This document shows positions 9,255 to 19,575 of a stretch of DNA of 64,000 nt, in pieces. The stretch is from NCBI GenBank assembly GCA_019415525.1, contig DXZA01000083.1:1-64000 (forward strand), written 5' to 3'. Position numbers and translations under genes: made by a program. The DNA is from Tyzzerella sp. GTDB taxonomy: Bacteria > Bacillota > Clostridia > Lachnospirales > Anaerotignaceae. Below the pieces are notes generated by a model that did no database searches, was not told the origin of the DNA, and was given only the letters and a program-made list of their open reading frames with translations. Position 1 is the first letter of the stretch, and each line of letters opens with the position of its first letter.

Positions 9255-10604
9255 GTGCTTGAAAGAATTTTGATAGCCAACAGAGGCGAAATCGCCGTTA
9301 GAATAATAAGAGCTTGTCGTGAAATGGGTATACATACTATTGCTGTATTTTCTGAGCCGGATAGAGATGCTCTTCATACACAGCTTGCAGATGAGGCTGT
9401 TTGTATAGGTCCTGCAAGAGGTACTGACAGTTACCTTAATATGCAAAATATTATAAGTGCTGCTGTTTTAACAAAAGCACAAGGTATTCATCCAGGATTT
9501 GGCTTCCTTGCAGAAAATTCTACATTCGCTACAATGTGTGAGGAATGTAATATAAAATTTATAGGCCCTGACCCTAAAACAATAGATGAAATGGGTAATA
9601 AATCAAATGCAAGACAACTTATGATAGAAGCTAAAGTTCCTGTTATACCAGGTAGTGACGGTGTTGTAAACAGTATTGAAGAAGCATATCAAGTAGCAGA
9701 AGAGCTTGGTTATCCTGTTATTGTTAAAGCATCAGCAGGCGGTGGCGGAAAAGGTATACGTATTGTAAGAGAGAAAGATGAACTTGCAAAAGCTTTTGAA
9801 GCTGCTCAAAGTGAAACAATAGCTGCATTTGGTGATGATGCTATGTATATGGAAAAGCTCATTGAAAATGCACGTCATATTGAAGTTCAAATTCTTGGTG
9901 ATAACTTTGGAAATGTTATTCACCTTGGTGAAAGAGATTGCTCAATGCAAAGAAGAAATCAGAAAGTTCTTGAAGAAGCTCCTTCTCCTGTACTTTCTGA
10001 AGATATACGTGTTCAAATGGGTGAAGCTGCTATTCGTGCTGCTAAAATTGTAGGCTATAAAGGTGCCGGTACAATAGAATTCCTTTATGAGGAAAGTTCA
10101 CAGAAATTCTACTTTATGGAGATGAATACTCGTATTCAGGTTGAGCACCCTGTAACAGAAATGATTACAGGAATAGACATTGTTAAAGAGCAGATTAAAA
10201 TTGCGTCAAATGAGCCTCTTTCATTTACTCAAGATGATGTTGTTTTTAAAGGTCATGCTATTGAATGTCGTATAAATGCTGAAAATCCTGCTAAAAACTT
10301 TGCTCCTTCACCAGGGAAAATAGATTATCTTCTTATGCCAGGTGGTGGCTTGGGACTTCGTGTTGATAGTGCCGTTTATGCAGGTTATACAATTCCACCA
10401 TACTATGATTCAATGATTGCAAAGGTCATAACATATGGTGCTGATAGAAATGAAGCTATTTCAAAAATGAAAAGAGCTCTTGGTGAGTTTGTTATTCATG
10501 GTATAGATACAAATATTGAATTCCAAGAAGCTATACTTAATAATAAACTCTATTTGGAAGGTAAATTTGATACTTCTTTTATAGGCAGAGAAATAATAAA
10601 ATAA
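9255..10604 (+). CDS. accC: Biotin carboxylase subunit of acetyl-CoA carboxylase
   Basis: ATP-grasp enzyme that carboxylates biotin on AccB. The 449-aa protein starts with LERILIANRGEIAVRIIRAC, has the glycine-rich ATP loop KASAGGGGKGIRIV, and the catalytic region MEMNTRIQVEHPVTE. GTG start at 9255 with GGAGG seven bases upstream. Normal family length. Its homologue in the window is the N-terminal third of pyruvate carboxylase (14529). Confidence 0.96.
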   Translation: MLERILIANRGEIAVRIIRACREMGIHTIAVFSEPDRDALHTQLADEAVCIGPARGTDSYLNMQNIISAAVLTKAQGIHPGFGFLAENSTFATMCEECNIKFIGPDPKTIDEMGNKSNARQLMIEAKVPVIPGSDGVVNSIEEAYQVAEELGYPVIVKASAGGGGKGIRIVREKDELAKAFEAAQSETIAAFGDDAMYMEKLIENARHIEVQILGDNFGNVIHLGERDCSMQRRNQKVLEEAPSPVLSEDIRVQMGEAAIRAAKIVGYKGAGTIEFLYEESSQKFYFMEMNTRIQVEHPVTEMITGIDIVKEQIKIASNEPLSFTQDDVVFKGHAIECRINAENPAKNFAPSPGKIDYLLMPGGGLGLRVDSAVYAGYTIPPYYDSMIAKVITYGADRNEAISKMKRALGEFVIHGIDTNIEFQEAILNNKLYLEGKFDTSFIGREIIK

Positions 10605-10635
10605 GAGCCATAAAAAGTAAGGGAGGGCGTAGCCT

Positions 10636-11505
10636 TTGAATTTGTTTAAAAAGAAAAATTATATTACAATACAACATGTTCAGAATACAAAAAATGAAGA
10701 TATTGAGTCCCCAAGTATTCCTGACGGTTTATGGTTAAAATGTAAATACTGTAAAAAAACAGTTTATAAAAAGGATATCGGAGATTATAAAATATGCCCT
10801 CACTGTGGCGGTCATTTCAGAATAGGAGCTATGGAAAGAATAGCTCTTATTACTGATGAAAATTCATTTGAAGAAATAAATGGAAATATGTGTGCAAAAA
10901 ATCCAATGGGATATCCTGATTATGATGTTACAATAAAGAAAGCACAGGAGAAATCTGGTCTTAAAGATGGTGTTGTTACAGGACTTTGTACTATAAATGG
11001 TTTTAAAGCTGTTATTGCTGTTATGGATAGTAATTTTATGATGGGTTCAATGGGTTCTGTTGTAGGTGAAAAAGTAACAAGAGCAGTTGAAAAAGCTACT
11101 GCTTTAAAACTTCCTATAATTATATTTACAACATCAGGTGGTGCCAGAATGCAAGAGGGTATTATATCACTTATGCAGATGGCAAAAGTAAGTGCTGCTC
11201 TTTCAAAACATAGTGATGCAGGGCTTCTTTACATAACTGTTCTTACAGACCCAACAACAGGTGGTGTAAGTGCAAGTTTTGGTATGCTTGGAGATATTAT
11301 ACTTGCTGAACCTAAAACTCTTATAGGTTTTGCAGGTCAGAGAGTTATTGAGGGGACTATAAATGAAAAACTTCCTGAAGGTTTCCAAACTGCTGAATTC
11401 CAGCTTGAACACGGTTTTGTTGATAAAATTGTAAGACGTGATGAGCTTAAAGAAACTATTGGTAAAATTCTTAAAATGCATTGTGTGGAAGGAGGCGGAT
11501 TTTAA
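10636..11505 (+). CDS. accD: Acetyl-CoA carboxylase carboxyltransferase beta subunit
   Basis: A 289-aa crotonase-fold subunit with the N-terminal four-Cys zinc ribbon (CKYC and CPHC, about residues 36-60) that marks AccD. The [10 protein letters not shown] and [14 protein letters not shown] motifs form the acyl-CoA site. TTG start at 10636, eight bases after GGGAGGG; a second TTG six bases on is possible. Stop overlaps accA start by one base, so the two subunits are translationally coupled. Confidence 0.95.
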   Translation: MNLFKKKNYITIQHVQNTKNEDIESPSIPDGLWLKCKYCKKTVYKKDIGDYKICPHCGGHFRIGAMERIALITDENSFEEINGNMCAKNPMGYPDYDVTIKKAQEKSGLKDGVVTGLCTINGFKAVIAVMDSNFMMGSMGSVVGEKVTRAVEKATALKLPIIIFTTSGGARMQEGIISLMQMAKVSAALSKHSDAGLLYITVLTDPTTGGVSASFGMLGDIILAEPKTLIGFAGQRVIEGTINEKLPEGFQTAEFQLEHGFVDKIVRRDELKETIGKILKMHCVEGGGF

Positions 11506-12302
11506 TGAATAGAGCTATGAAATCTGTTACTATGTCAAGAATGATTTCAAGACCTACAACTCTTGAATTTATAGATGAAATTTTTGATGATTTTATAGAG
11601 TTTCACGGTGACCGCCTTTTTAAAGATGATAAATCTATTGTTGGCGGTATAGCTACTCTTGATGGTAAGCCTGTTACTGTTGTAGGTGTACAAAAAGGTC
11701 ATACAATAGAAGATAATCTTGCTAGAAATTTTGGTTCTCCACACCCAGAAGGTTATCGTAAGGCTTTAAGACTTATGAAACAGGCTGAAAAATTTAACAG
11801 ACCTGTTATAACTTTTGTAAATACATCAGGTGCATATTGTGGTATTGGTGCTGAAGAAAGAGGTCAGGGAGAGGCTATTGCAAGAAATCTTATTGAAATG
11901 GCTGACCTTAAAGTGCCTATTATATGTATATTCATAGGTGAAGGCGGAAGCGGTGGTGCTTTGGCACTTGCTGTTGCTGATGAAGTTTGGATGCTTGAAA
12001 ATGGTATGTATGCTGTTCTTTCTCCTGAAGGTTTTGCAAGTATACTTTGGAGAAATCCTTCAAGAGTTGAAGAGGCTGCCGAGCTTATGAAAATAACTGC
12101 CCAAGACCTTATTCAAAATAAGGTTATTGATAAAATTATTCCAGAGCCAGAAGACGGTCTTCATAATAATCTTAAATATTCAACAGATATTATAAAAACA
12201 GAACTTATAAATAAATTAGAGGTTCTTTCTAAAAAGAAAATAGATGATTTATTGGCAGAAAGATACAATAGATTTAGACAATTCGGTGAATATTCTGAAT
12301 AA
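11505..12302 (+). CDS. accA: Acetyl-CoA carboxylase carboxyltransferase alpha subunit
   Basis: A 265-aa partner of AccD that transfers the carboxyl group from biotin to acetyl-CoA. Conserved [27 protein letters not shown] and [14 protein letters not shown] segments are present. ATG 11505 is chosen: GGAGG lies nine bases before it and it overlaps the accD stop, whereas an in-frame TTG at 11481 has no good site. Last gene of the fab operon, followed by a hairpin terminator. Confidence 0.95.
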   Translation: MNRAMKSVTMSRMISRPTTLEFIDEIFDDFIEFHGDRLFKDDKSIVGGIATLDGKPVTVVGVQKGHTIEDNLARNFGSPHPEGYRKALRLMKQAEKFNRPVITFVNTSGAYCGIGAEERGQGEAIARNLIEMADLKVPIICIFIGEGGSGGALALAVADEVWMLENGMYAVLSPEGFASILWRNPSRVEEAAELMKITAQDLIQNKVIDKIIPEPEDGLHNNLKYSTDIIKTELINKLEVLSKKKIDDLLAERYNRFRQFGEYSE

Positions 12303-12308
12303 AATAAT

Positions 12309-12330
12309 GCAGCCTTATGGCTGCTTTTTA
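12309..12330 (+). terminator. Terminator of the fab operon
   Basis: GCAGCC-TTAT-GGCTGC followed by TTTTTA, seven bases after the accA stop. Confidence 0.88.
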
Positions 12331-12360
12331 ATTGTTTTTATATACTATTATAAAATTTTA

Positions 12361-12369
12361 TGATATAAT
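12361..12369 (+). promoter_or_regulatory. Extended -10 promoter
   Basis: TGATATAAT is an extended -10 (TGn-TATAAT) between the fab terminator and the next gene. No convincing -35 box is seen. Confidence 0.55.
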
Positions 12370-12401
12370 ACATATAAAATATAGCCTAGGAGGAATAAAA
12401 A

Positions 12402-12812
12402 ATGGCAGTTATTGAAGAATTAATTAGACTTGAAGATAATGGAAAAATAAGTTTTGGAAACTATTTGATGGATACAAAGAAAAAAGTACTTGATTTTGAA
12501 GTTGGTGGCGACCTTTATAAAGTAAAAACTTTTAGAGAAATTACAAAACTTGAAAAGAACGGTAAACTCCTTCTTGAAGCAGTTCCAGGAGCAACTTTAC
12601 ATAATTTTGAAGCAACTGATAAAGGTGTAAGCTTTACTGCTGAGGCTGAAGAAGATATTCAGATACTTATGGAGCTTGAAGCTGATACAGAATATAAATT
12701 CATCGTTGATGATGTTAATATGGATAAAATAAAATCAAATATGTCAGGTAAAGTTAATTTCAGCATTGAAATTAAAGGACAGCCTGTAGCTGTAAAACTT
12801 GAAAAAATATGA
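12402..12812 (+). CDS. Conserved protein of unknown function (136 aa)
   Basis: I do not recognise a characterised function. The protein is acidic and soluble, with no signal peptide or membrane segment, and predicted mostly beta. Notable stretches are IRLEDNGKISFGNY near the N terminus and KSNMSGKVNFSIE near the C terminus. As recalled, close relatives in Clostridia are sometimes labelled 'endosialidase', but nothing here resembles a sialidase active site and the label is probably a propagated name. It has its own promoter, an AGGAGG site and hairpins on both sides, so it is a monocistronic and probably well expressed gene. Confidence 0.85.
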   Translation: MAVIEELIRLEDNGKISFGNYLMDTKKKVLDFEVGGDLYKVKTFREITKLEKNGKLLLEAVPGATLHNFEATDKGVSFTAEAEEDIQILMELEADTEYKFIVDDVNMDKIKSNMSGKVNFSIEIKGQPVAVKLEKI

Positions 12813-12818
12813 TAATAT

Positions 12819-12845
12819 AAGCGTGTCTATTATAGACACGCTTAA
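12819..12845 (+). terminator. Hairpin after the 136-aa gene
   Basis: AAGCGTGTCTA and TAGACACGCTT form an 11-bp perfect stem with a 3-base loop. The following T-run is poor (AATTAATTTTA), so termination may be partial. Confidence 0.6.
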
Positions 12846-12873
12846 TTAATTTTATGTTGAAAAAGGTGATTTT

Positions 12874-14244
12874 TTGAAAGTAAAAACAGTTTATGTTTGT
12901 AATGAATGTGGTTATAAATCTGCAAAGTGGCTTGGAAAATGTCCTCAATGTGGAAATTGGAACAGTTTTGAGGAAGAAGAAGCAGAAGTTAAAAAAACTA
13001 CTAAAAAAACAGTAGTAAAAAGAAAAACTCCTACAAAGCTTTCTGATGTAAAAGTTAATAACAGTGACAGAATTATAACAAAAATAAATGAATTTAACAG
13101 AGTTACCGGTGGAGGAATAGTTAGAGATTCTGTAATGATAATTACATCACCACCAGGTGGAGGAAAATCAACTCTTACACTTACTATTGCTAATGATATT
13201 GCTTCTCAGGGTATGAAAGTTGTTTATGCTACTGGTGAAGAAAGTGAAAGCCAAATAAGAGCAAGAGCAGATAGAATACTTGATGATATAAATGAAAATA
13301 TATGGATTATTTCTGATACAAATATGAATAGTGTTATTGATGCTGTAAACATAATTGAGCCGGATTTTTTGGTTATAGACAGTATACAAACATTTGCTCT
13401 TGAAGAGCTTTTGCCTGCAAGAGCCGGAAATCCTGTTCAGACAATGGAATGTGCCTCTGAGGTAGTAAGAATTGCTAAATCCGGTAAAAAGCCTTGTGCT
13501 GCTATTATAATAGGTCAGATGAATAAAAATGACGAAATTGCAGGTCTTCGTTCTTTGGAACATCTTGTAGATGCTGTTTTTGTTATGGAAGGTGATAGTG
13601 AAAATGAACTTAGAAGTATTACTTCTACAAAAAATAGATTTGGTAGTACAGGCGAAATGGGATTTTTTACAATGACTGAAAAAGGTCTTATATCTATTGA
13701 TAATCCTTCTGAGTTTTTTGTTACTCAAAGAGAAGGAAACGAAAATGTTTCAGGAAGTGCAATAACAGTTATAAGAGAAGGTTCAAGACCAATTATTGCA
13801 GAAATTGAAAGCCTTGTTTCAAATTCTTTTACTCCATATCCTTCAAGAATTGGTGAGGCTGTAAAAAGAGAACAGCTTAATACTGTTATATCTATACTTG
13901 AACAAAGAGGTGGTATTGACCTTTTTAATAAAAATGTTGTTATAAAAACAACTGGTGGTATAAAATTTAAAGAGCCTTCTGTAAACCTTGCTATAATAGT
14001 CAGTATAGCTTCTTCTGTTTATAATAAGCCTGTTTCTTCCGACTTTGCTTTTATTGCTGATGTTGGGCTTACAGGGGAACTTAAAAAAGTTCCTAATATT
14101 GAAGGTAGAGTAAAAGAACTTTATAGAATGGGTTTTAAAAAAATATTTACTGCAAAAGATAATATTAAAAAGAAAGATATTAAAGGTATTGAAATAATAG
14201 AATGTAAAACCCTTAAAGATGTTTTATCAGCTCTTTTTAAATAA
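12874..14244 (+). CDS. radA: DNA repair protein RadA (Sms)
   Basis: RecA-like branch-migration helicase for recombination intermediates. The 456-aa protein has the four-Cys zinc finger (Cys9, Cys12, Cys23, Cys26), Walker A PPGGGKST at residues 93-100, the RadA-specific KNRFG motif at 253-257, and a C-terminal Lon-protease-like domain. TTG start with AAAGGTGA upstream; no ATG alternative fits. Full length. Often linked to disA or clpC, but not here. Confidence 0.96.
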   Translation: MKVKTVYVCNECGYKSAKWLGKCPQCGNWNSFEEEEAEVKKTTKKTVVKRKTPTKLSDVKVNNSDRIITKINEFNRVTGGGIVRDSVMIITSPPGGGKSTLTLTIANDIASQGMKVVYATGEESESQIRARADRILDDINENIWIISDTNMNSVIDAVNIIEPDFLVIDSIQTFALEELLPARAGNPVQTMECASEVVRIAKSGKKPCAAIIIGQMNKNDEIAGLRSLEHLVDAVFVMEGDSENELRSITSTKNRFGSTGEMGFFTMTEKGLISIDNPSEFFVTQREGNENVSGSAITVIREGSRPIIAEIESLVSNSFTPYPSRIGEAVKREQLNTVISILEQRGGIDLFNKNVVIKTTGGIKFKEPSVNLAIIVSIASSVYNKPVSSDFAFIADVGLTGELKKVPNIEGRVKELYRMGFKKIFTAKDNIKKKDIKGIEIIECKTLKDVLSALFK

Positions 14245-14330
14245 TTTTATATAGACAATATAAATAGATTTTATATATAATATTCCTAAAGCATCTTTAT
14301 TTTTTAATAAATATATATTAATATAGAAAG

Positions 14331-14356
14331 GTGTTAAATATTTTAGCACATTTTTA
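14331..14356 (+). terminator. Possible radA terminator
   Basis: GTGTTAAA and TTTAGCAC pair around TAT (one G-U pair), followed by ATTTTTAATT. It lies 87 bases beyond radA, in an otherwise empty AT-rich spacer of 284 bases. Confidence 0.5.
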
Positions 14357-14427
14357 ATTCAAAAGTTATATTTTTTGGGCTTTAAAAATGGATTTTAATG
14401 TACATTAACGAAAGTTTTTTATAGATA

Positions 14428-14455
14428 TTGATTTTTAATAAAAAGCTGCTAAAAT
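14428..14455 (+). promoter_or_regulatory. Promoter for pyruvate carboxylase
   Basis: TTGATT (14428-14433), 16-base spacer, TAAAAT (14450-14455). About 74 bases separate the -10 box from the start codon. Confidence 0.6.
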
Positions 14456-14528
14456 ATTCAAAAAATATATTTTGTATTTACTGTGAAAAACAAGTGTATT
14501 TATGTAGTGAACAAAAGGGGGATGTTAA

Positions 14529-17500
14529 ATGAGCGAAGTGAAAATTAAAAAGTTTAGAAAAGTCCTTGTTGCAAACAGAGGAGAAATTGCAATAAGAGTT
14601 TTCAGAGCTTTAAATGAACTTGGAATACAGACTGTTGGTATATTCTCAAAAGAGGATAAATATTCTCTTTTCAGAACAAAAGCAGATGAATCATATATGC
14701 TTAATCCTGAAAAAGGACCTATTGATGCATATCTTGATATAGATGAAATTATTAAAATAGCTAAATCAAAAGGCGTTGATGCTATTCACCCAGGATATGG
14801 TTTTTTATCTGAAAACCCTGAACTTGTTGAAGCTTGTGAAAAAAATGGTATTGCTTTCATTGGACCTTCAAAAGAAATTATGTATGCTATGGGTGATAAA
14901 ATATCATCAAAACAGAATGCTATTAAATGTGGAGTACCTATTATCCCAGGTGTTGACCACGCCGTAAAAACTGAAAGCGAAGTTATGAAAATAGCTGATG
15001 AAATTGGTTATCCTGTAATGCTTAAGGCTTCAAACGGTGGTGGCGGTAGAGGTATGCGTATCGTCAATTCCAGAGAAGAAATGCCAAAAGAATTTGAAGA
15101 AGCAAGAAATGAAGCTAAAAAAGCTTTTGGTGATGACAAGATTTTCATTGAAAAATATTTAAGAGACCCTAAACATATAGAAGTACAGATTATCGGAGAT
15201 AAATACGGTAATGTTATACATCTTTATGACAGAGATTGTTCTGTTCAGAGAAGACATCAGAAAGTTGTTGAGTTCGCTCCTGCTTTCACAATAAGTGATG
15301 AAACTCGTAATAAAATATTTACTGATGCAATTAAACTTTCAAAATATGTTGGATATAAAAATGCCGGAACACTTGAGTTCCTTGTAGATGCCGATGAAAA
15401 TTATTACTTTATCGAAATGAACCCTCGTATACAGGTTGAACATACTGTATCTGAAATGGTAACAGGTATTGATATTGTTCAGACTCAAATCCTTGTTGAA
15501 GAAGGTTATCCTTTAAATTCAGATGAAATTAATATACCTTCACAAGAGTCAATTCCTTGTATTGGATATTCAATTCAGATGCGTGTTACAACAGAAGACC
15601 CTGCAAATAATTTCCTTCCTGATACAGGAAAAATTTCAGTTTATCGTTCAGCAGCAGGTAATGGTATAAGACTTGATGGTGGTACTGCATATACAGGTGC
15701 TGAAATTACACCATACTATGATAGCCTTCTTGTTAAAATAATTGCTACTGACAGAAACTTTAAAACAACTGTTAAAAAAGCTGTCAGAGCATTAAAAGAA
15801 ACTCGTATCAGAGGTGTAAAAACTAATATTCCTTTCCTTATAAATGTTCTTCAAAGTGAAACATTCCTTAATGGTAAATGTGCAACAACATTTATTGAAA
15901 GAACACCAGAATTATTTAAAATATCATTGAGTCAGGATAGAGCTACAAAAATTGCTGAATTTATCGGAAATAAAATTGTAAATGAATCAAAAGGCGAAAA
16001 ACCTTATTTTGGAACTGTAAAAGCACCTGTTTTTGATGAAGAAAAGAAAATTTATGGTGCAAAAGATGAGTTCTTAAAACTTGGTGCAAAAGAGTTTACT
16101 CAAAAACTTATGAATGACAAAAAACTCTATGTTACTGATACAACAATGAGAGATGCTCATCAGTCACTTATGGCTACAAGAATGAGAACAACAGACCTTT
16201 TAAAAGCTGCTCCTGCAACAAATGCTGCTATGGAAAATGCTTTCTCTGTTGAAGCTTGGGGTGGTGCAACATTTGACGTTGCTTATAGATTCCTTAAAGA
16301 GTCACCTTGGGTAAGACTTGAACAGCTTAGCAAGAGAATGCCAAATACTCTTATTCAGATGCTTCTTCGTGCGTCAAATGCCGTAGGATATACAAACTAT
16401 CCTGATAATGTTGTTAGAGAATTTATTAAAGTTTCTGCTGAAAGAGGCGTTGATGTATTTAGAATTTTCGACAGCTTAAACTGGATTGAAAATATGAAAA
16501 TGCCTATTGAAGAAGCTCTTAAAACAGGAAAAATCGTTGAAGGTGCTATTTGTTACACAGGCGATATTTTAGACCCTAACGAAAAGAAATATACTGTTGA
16601 ATACTATATAAATAAAGCAAAAGAACTTGAAGCTTTAGGTTGTCATATTTTTGCAATTAAAGATATGGCTGGTCTTTTAAAACCATATGCTGCAAAAGAG
16701 CTTTTCTCTGCTCTTAAATCAGAACTTAATATTCCACTTCACCTTCATACACACGATTCAACAGGTAATGGTGTAAGTACTGTTCTTATGGCTGCTGAAG
16801 CTGGTGTTAATATTGTTGACCTTGCTATTGAGTCAATGAGTACTCTTACAAGTCAGCCTTCAATGAACTCTGTTGTTGAAGCTCTTAAAGGAACAGAAAG
16901 AGATACAGGAATTAATACTGATGAAATAAGAGAACTTAGCAGATACTATGGCGAAGTTAGAAAAATTTACAGTGGTTTTGAAAGTGAAATGAAAACTCCA
17001 AACACTGAAATTTATAAATATGAAATCCCTGGTGGTCAGTATTCAAACCTTCTTGCACAGGTTAAAGAAATGGGTTCTGCTGATAACTTTGAGGAAATCA
17101 AACATCTTTATAAAGAAGCTAATGACCTTTTAGGAAATATCGTAAAAGTTACACCTTCATCAAAAGTTGTTGGTGACCTTGCTATATTTATGTCTAAAAA
17201 TGGTCTTAACAAAGATAATATACTTACAGAAGGTAAAGACATTTCATATCCTGATTCAGTAGTTGATTATTTCTCAGGAAATATTGGTCAGCCTGACGGT
17301 GGTTTCCCTGTTGAACTTCAGAAAATAGTTCTTAAAGGTAAAGAGGCTATTACTAAACGTCCAGGTGAACTTATACCTGCTGCTGATTTTGAAGCAATCA
17401 AAAACCATATTTTAGAAGAACATAAACTTAAATCAGTAAATTCAAGAAATGTTTTAAGCTATGCTTTATATCCAAAAGTATATGATGATTATTGTAAACA

Positions 17501-17975
17501 TCTTGAATACTATAATGACGTTACAAGACTTGATAGCCACGTTTATTTCTATGGTCTTAGAAAAGGTGAAGAAACTGTTCTTAAAATTGGTGAAGGTAAA
17601 GATATTATCATTAAATTTATAGATATGTCTGAACCTGACGAAGATGGAAATCGTGCACTTTCATTCGAAATTAACGGTGCTATTCGTGAAATCAAAGTTC
17701 TTGACAAAAATCTTGAAGTTAAGAGCGATAGAAAACTTAAAGCTGATAATAATAATCCTGCTCACCTTGGTTCTTCAATCCCTGGTACTGTTGGTAAGAT
17801 TGTTGTTAAAGAAGGGGATAAAGTTTCAAAGAACACAGTTCTTATGACAGTAGAAGCTATGAAGATGGAAACAAGTGTTGTTTCAAAAGTAGAAGGTACT
17901 GTAGACAAGATTTATGTAAAAGAAGGCGAAAAAGTAAGTCAGGGCGACCTCCTTATATCTTTCGTTGTAGAATAA
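14529..17975 (+). CDS. pyc: Pyruvate carboxylase
   Basis: Biotin enzyme making oxaloacetate from pyruvate, bicarbonate and ATP. The 1148-aa single chain carries biotin carboxylase (about 1-460; KASNGGGGRGMRIV and MNPRIQVEHTVSE), carboxyltransferase (about 530-800; TTMRDAHQSLMATRMRT, with metal ligands HLHTHD), a conserved PC tetramerisation region, and a C-terminal biotinyl domain with Lys1112 in VEAMKMETS. GGGGG seven bases ahead of the ATG is a strong site. Full length and single-chain, unlike two-subunit archaeal forms. Supplies anaplerotic oxaloacetate for amino acid synthesis; it has its own promoter and terminator. Confidence 0.97.
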   Translation: MSEVKIKKFRKVLVANRGEIAIRVFRALNELGIQTVGIFSKEDKYSLFRTKADESYMLNPEKGPIDAYLDIDEIIKIAKSKGVDAIHPGYGFLSENPELVEACEKNGIAFIGPSKEIMYAMGDKISSKQNAIKCGVPIIPGVDHAVKTESEVMKIADEIGYPVMLKASNGGGGRGMRIVNSREEMPKEFEEARNEAKKAFGDDKIFIEKYLRDPKHIEVQIIGDKYGNVIHLYDRDCSVQRRHQKVVEFAPAFTISDETRNKIFTDAIKLSKYVGYKNAGTLEFLVDADENYYFIEMNPRIQVEHTVSEMVTGIDIVQTQILVEEGYPLNSDEINIPSQESIPCIGYSIQMRVTTEDPANNFLPDTGKISVYRSAAGNGIRLDGGTAYTGAEITPYYDSLLVKIIATDRNFKTTVKKAVRALKETRIRGVKTNIPFLINVLQSETFLNGKCATTFIERTPELFKISLSQDRATKIAEFIGNKIVNESKGEKPYFGTVKAPVFDEEKKIYGAKDEFLKLGAKEFTQKLMNDKKLYVTDTTMRDAHQSLMATRMRTTDLLKAAPATNAAMENAFSVEAWGGATFDVAYRFLKESPWVRLEQLSKRMPNTLIQMLLRASNAVGYTNYPDNVVREFIKVSAERGVDVFRIFDSLNWIENMKMPIEEALKTGKIVEGAICYTGDILDPNEKKYTVEYYINKAKELEALGCHIFAIKDMAGLLKPYAAKELFSALKSELNIPLHLHTHDSTGNGVSTVLMAAEAGVNIVDLAIESMSTLTSQPSMNSVVEALKGTERDTGINTDEIRELSRYYGEVRKIYSGFESEMKTPNTEIYKYEIPGGQYSNLLAQVKEMGSADNFEEIKHLYKEANDLLGNIVKVTPSSKVVGDLAIFMSKNGLNKDNILTEGKDISYPDSVVDYFSGNIGQPDGGFPVELQKIVLKGKEAITKRPGELIPAADFEAIKNHILEEHKLKSVNSRNVLSYALYPKVYDDYCKHLEYYNDVTRLDSHVYFYGLRKGEETVLKIGEGKDIIIKFIDMSEPDEDGNRALSFEINGAIREIKVLDKNLEVKSDRKLKADNNNPAHLGSSIPGTVGKIVVKEGDKVSKNTVLMTVEAMKMETSVVSKVEGTVDKIYVKEGEKVSQGDLLISFVVE

Positions 17976-17990
17976 TATTTTTAAATATTA

Positions 17991-18024
17991 AAGAGTATCG
18001 ATTTTATCGGTACTCTTTTTTATT
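17991..18024 (+). terminator. Terminator of pyc
   Basis: AAGAGTATCG and CGGTACTCTT pair around ATTTTAT, followed by TTTTATT. Confidence 0.85.
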
Positions 18025-18099
18025 ATAAGTAATATTTATTAATTTTTTTATATTTATAAGTATATTATATGGTGTTTTCAACAAATATTATTAAAACTA

Positions 18100-18128
18100 T
18101 TGTTTGATACTGTTATGTGATATATAAT
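18100..18128 (+). promoter_or_regulatory. Promoter of the SLH/CAP protein gene
   Basis: TTGTTT (18100-18105), 17-base spacer, TATAAT (18123-18128). Confidence 0.6.
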
Positions 18129-18161
18129 ATATTAAATTTTTTTAAGATAGGAAGGATAATA

Positions 18162-19568
18162 ATGAAAAGGACAGTAAAAACAGCAACAGCCTTGTTTTTT
18201 GCTATGACTTGTTGTTTTAATACAGCTTTTGGTGCTGTTCAAACAAATGCAAGTAGCTGGGCAGTTGAAAGTGTTAATAAGTCTGTTGAACTTGGAATAA
18301 TGCCTCAGTCTTTAGCCTATGATGCTGTTTCTGATATAACACGTGAAGAGCTTTGTATACTTGCTGTAAATTTCTATGAAAAATATACAGGTGAAAAATT
18401 AAGTCCAAAAGGAGAAAATCCATTTAGTGATACTGATTTTGATATGATTATTTCTGCATATGAAATGGGTATTATGAGTGGTACTTCTAATGATAAGTTT
18501 GAACCTAATAAAAAAGTTACAAGAGAACAGCTTGCAGTTGTAATTTATAGAACATTAAAAGCTTGTGGAATAGAAAATCTTTCTGGTAACTATGAAAGAA
18601 AATTTACAGATGAAAATGAAATATCAGCATCTGCCAAGGAAAGTGTAAATATAATTGTTTCAAATGGTATTATGAGTGGTAGTGGAAATACATTTAATCC
18701 ATCAGGTATTGTTACTAAAGAACAGGCAGCATCTGCTTTTATGAATGCCTATAATAATACAAAAATTAAGCCTATAAATATTGGTGATGATGTAATATAT
18801 ATTGGAAGTTCAAAAGAAGATGTTATTTCTACTTTTGGAAATCCTAAAAGAATTGATAAAAGTGTATATGGCTATGAAAGATATGTATATAATAGTGATT
18901 ATAACAATCTTTTTATTATAGGAATAAGTAATAATAAAGTTGTTGATGCTTATATATCCGGTAAAACATCAAGCTATGGTGATTTTAAAATAGATAGTAA
19001 ATTTTCATCTAATGGCAATAAATATGAATATAATGAGGATATAAATAAATATACGTTATATGATAACTTTGTTAATATTGATGTATATTGTGATATAAAT
19101 ACAGGAAATATATATGGTATAAAAATATACGATAAAGAATATGACTATTCAAGAAATGTCAGTAACTATACTGATGATTTAGAATTAAGTATAGAAAAAG
19201 AAGTTATTGATATTATAAATGCTGAAAGAGTTAAAAGAGGAATTTCACCTTTAAAATTTGATGATAGAGTAAGAATATCAGCTGAAAATCATTCAGAGGA
19301 TATGGCAGAAAATAAATATACTGATTATAATAATAAAGATGGAAAAACTCCTTTTGAAAGAATGAATGAACAAGGTGTAAGTTTTGGTTTTGCAGCAGAA
19401 ACAATATGTAAAATATCAGGTGACACATATGATGTTTTAGGTGATTTTATGACAAGTACAGGTAAAAGAGGTAATATATTAAGTAATATGATGGATACAG
19501 CCGGAGTTGGTGTGGCAAATAGTAATTTTGATTTATATGTAACTGTTGATATGTATTATAGCAAATGA
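18162..19568 (+). CDS. Secreted SLH-domain protein with CAP (SCP/PR1) domain
   Basis: Surface protein of 468 aa. The N-terminal signal peptide ends near FGAVQ at about residue 25. Three SLH repeats follow (about 28-75, 82-140, 146-200), which bind secondary cell-wall polymer. A CAP-associated middle domain with IGSSKEDVISTFGNPKRI follows, and a C-terminal CAP domain has IINAERVKRGISPLKFDDRVRISAENHSEDMAE. ATG 18162 is preferred over an in-frame upstream codon because it starts the signal peptide and has AGGAAGG nine bases before it. The enzymatic role of bacterial CAP domains is mostly unknown. Confidence 0.9.
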   Translation: MKRTVKTATALFFAMTCCFNTAFGAVQTNASSWAVESVNKSVELGIMPQSLAYDAVSDITREELCILAVNFYEKYTGEKLSPKGENPFSDTDFDMIISAYEMGIMSGTSNDKFEPNKKVTREQLAVVIYRTLKACGIENLSGNYERKFTDENEISASAKESVNIIVSNGIMSGSGNTFNPSGIVTKEQAASAFMNAYNNTKIKPINIGDDVIYIGSSKEDVISTFGNPKRIDKSVYGYERYVYNSDYNNLFIIGISNNKVVDAYISGKTSSYGDFKIDSKFSSNGNKYEYNEDINKYTLYDNFVNIDVYCDINTGNIYGIKIYDKEYDYSRNVSNYTDDLELSIEKEVIDIINAERVKRGISPLKFDDRVRISAENHSEDMAENKYTDYNNKDGKTPFERMNEQGVSFGFAAETICKISGDTYDVLGDFMTSTGKRGNILSNMMDTAGVGVANSNFDLYVTVDMYYSK

Positions 19569-19575
19569 TTATATA

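Noticed and set aside
11481..11504. Longer accA from TTG 11481
   Set aside because: No RBS; ATG 11505 has GGAGG nine bases before it and overlaps the accD stop.
12402..12812. Naming the 136-aa protein an endosialidase
   Set aside because: No sialidase motifs (Asp boxes, arginine triad) are seen; the label, recalled from database names, has no support here.
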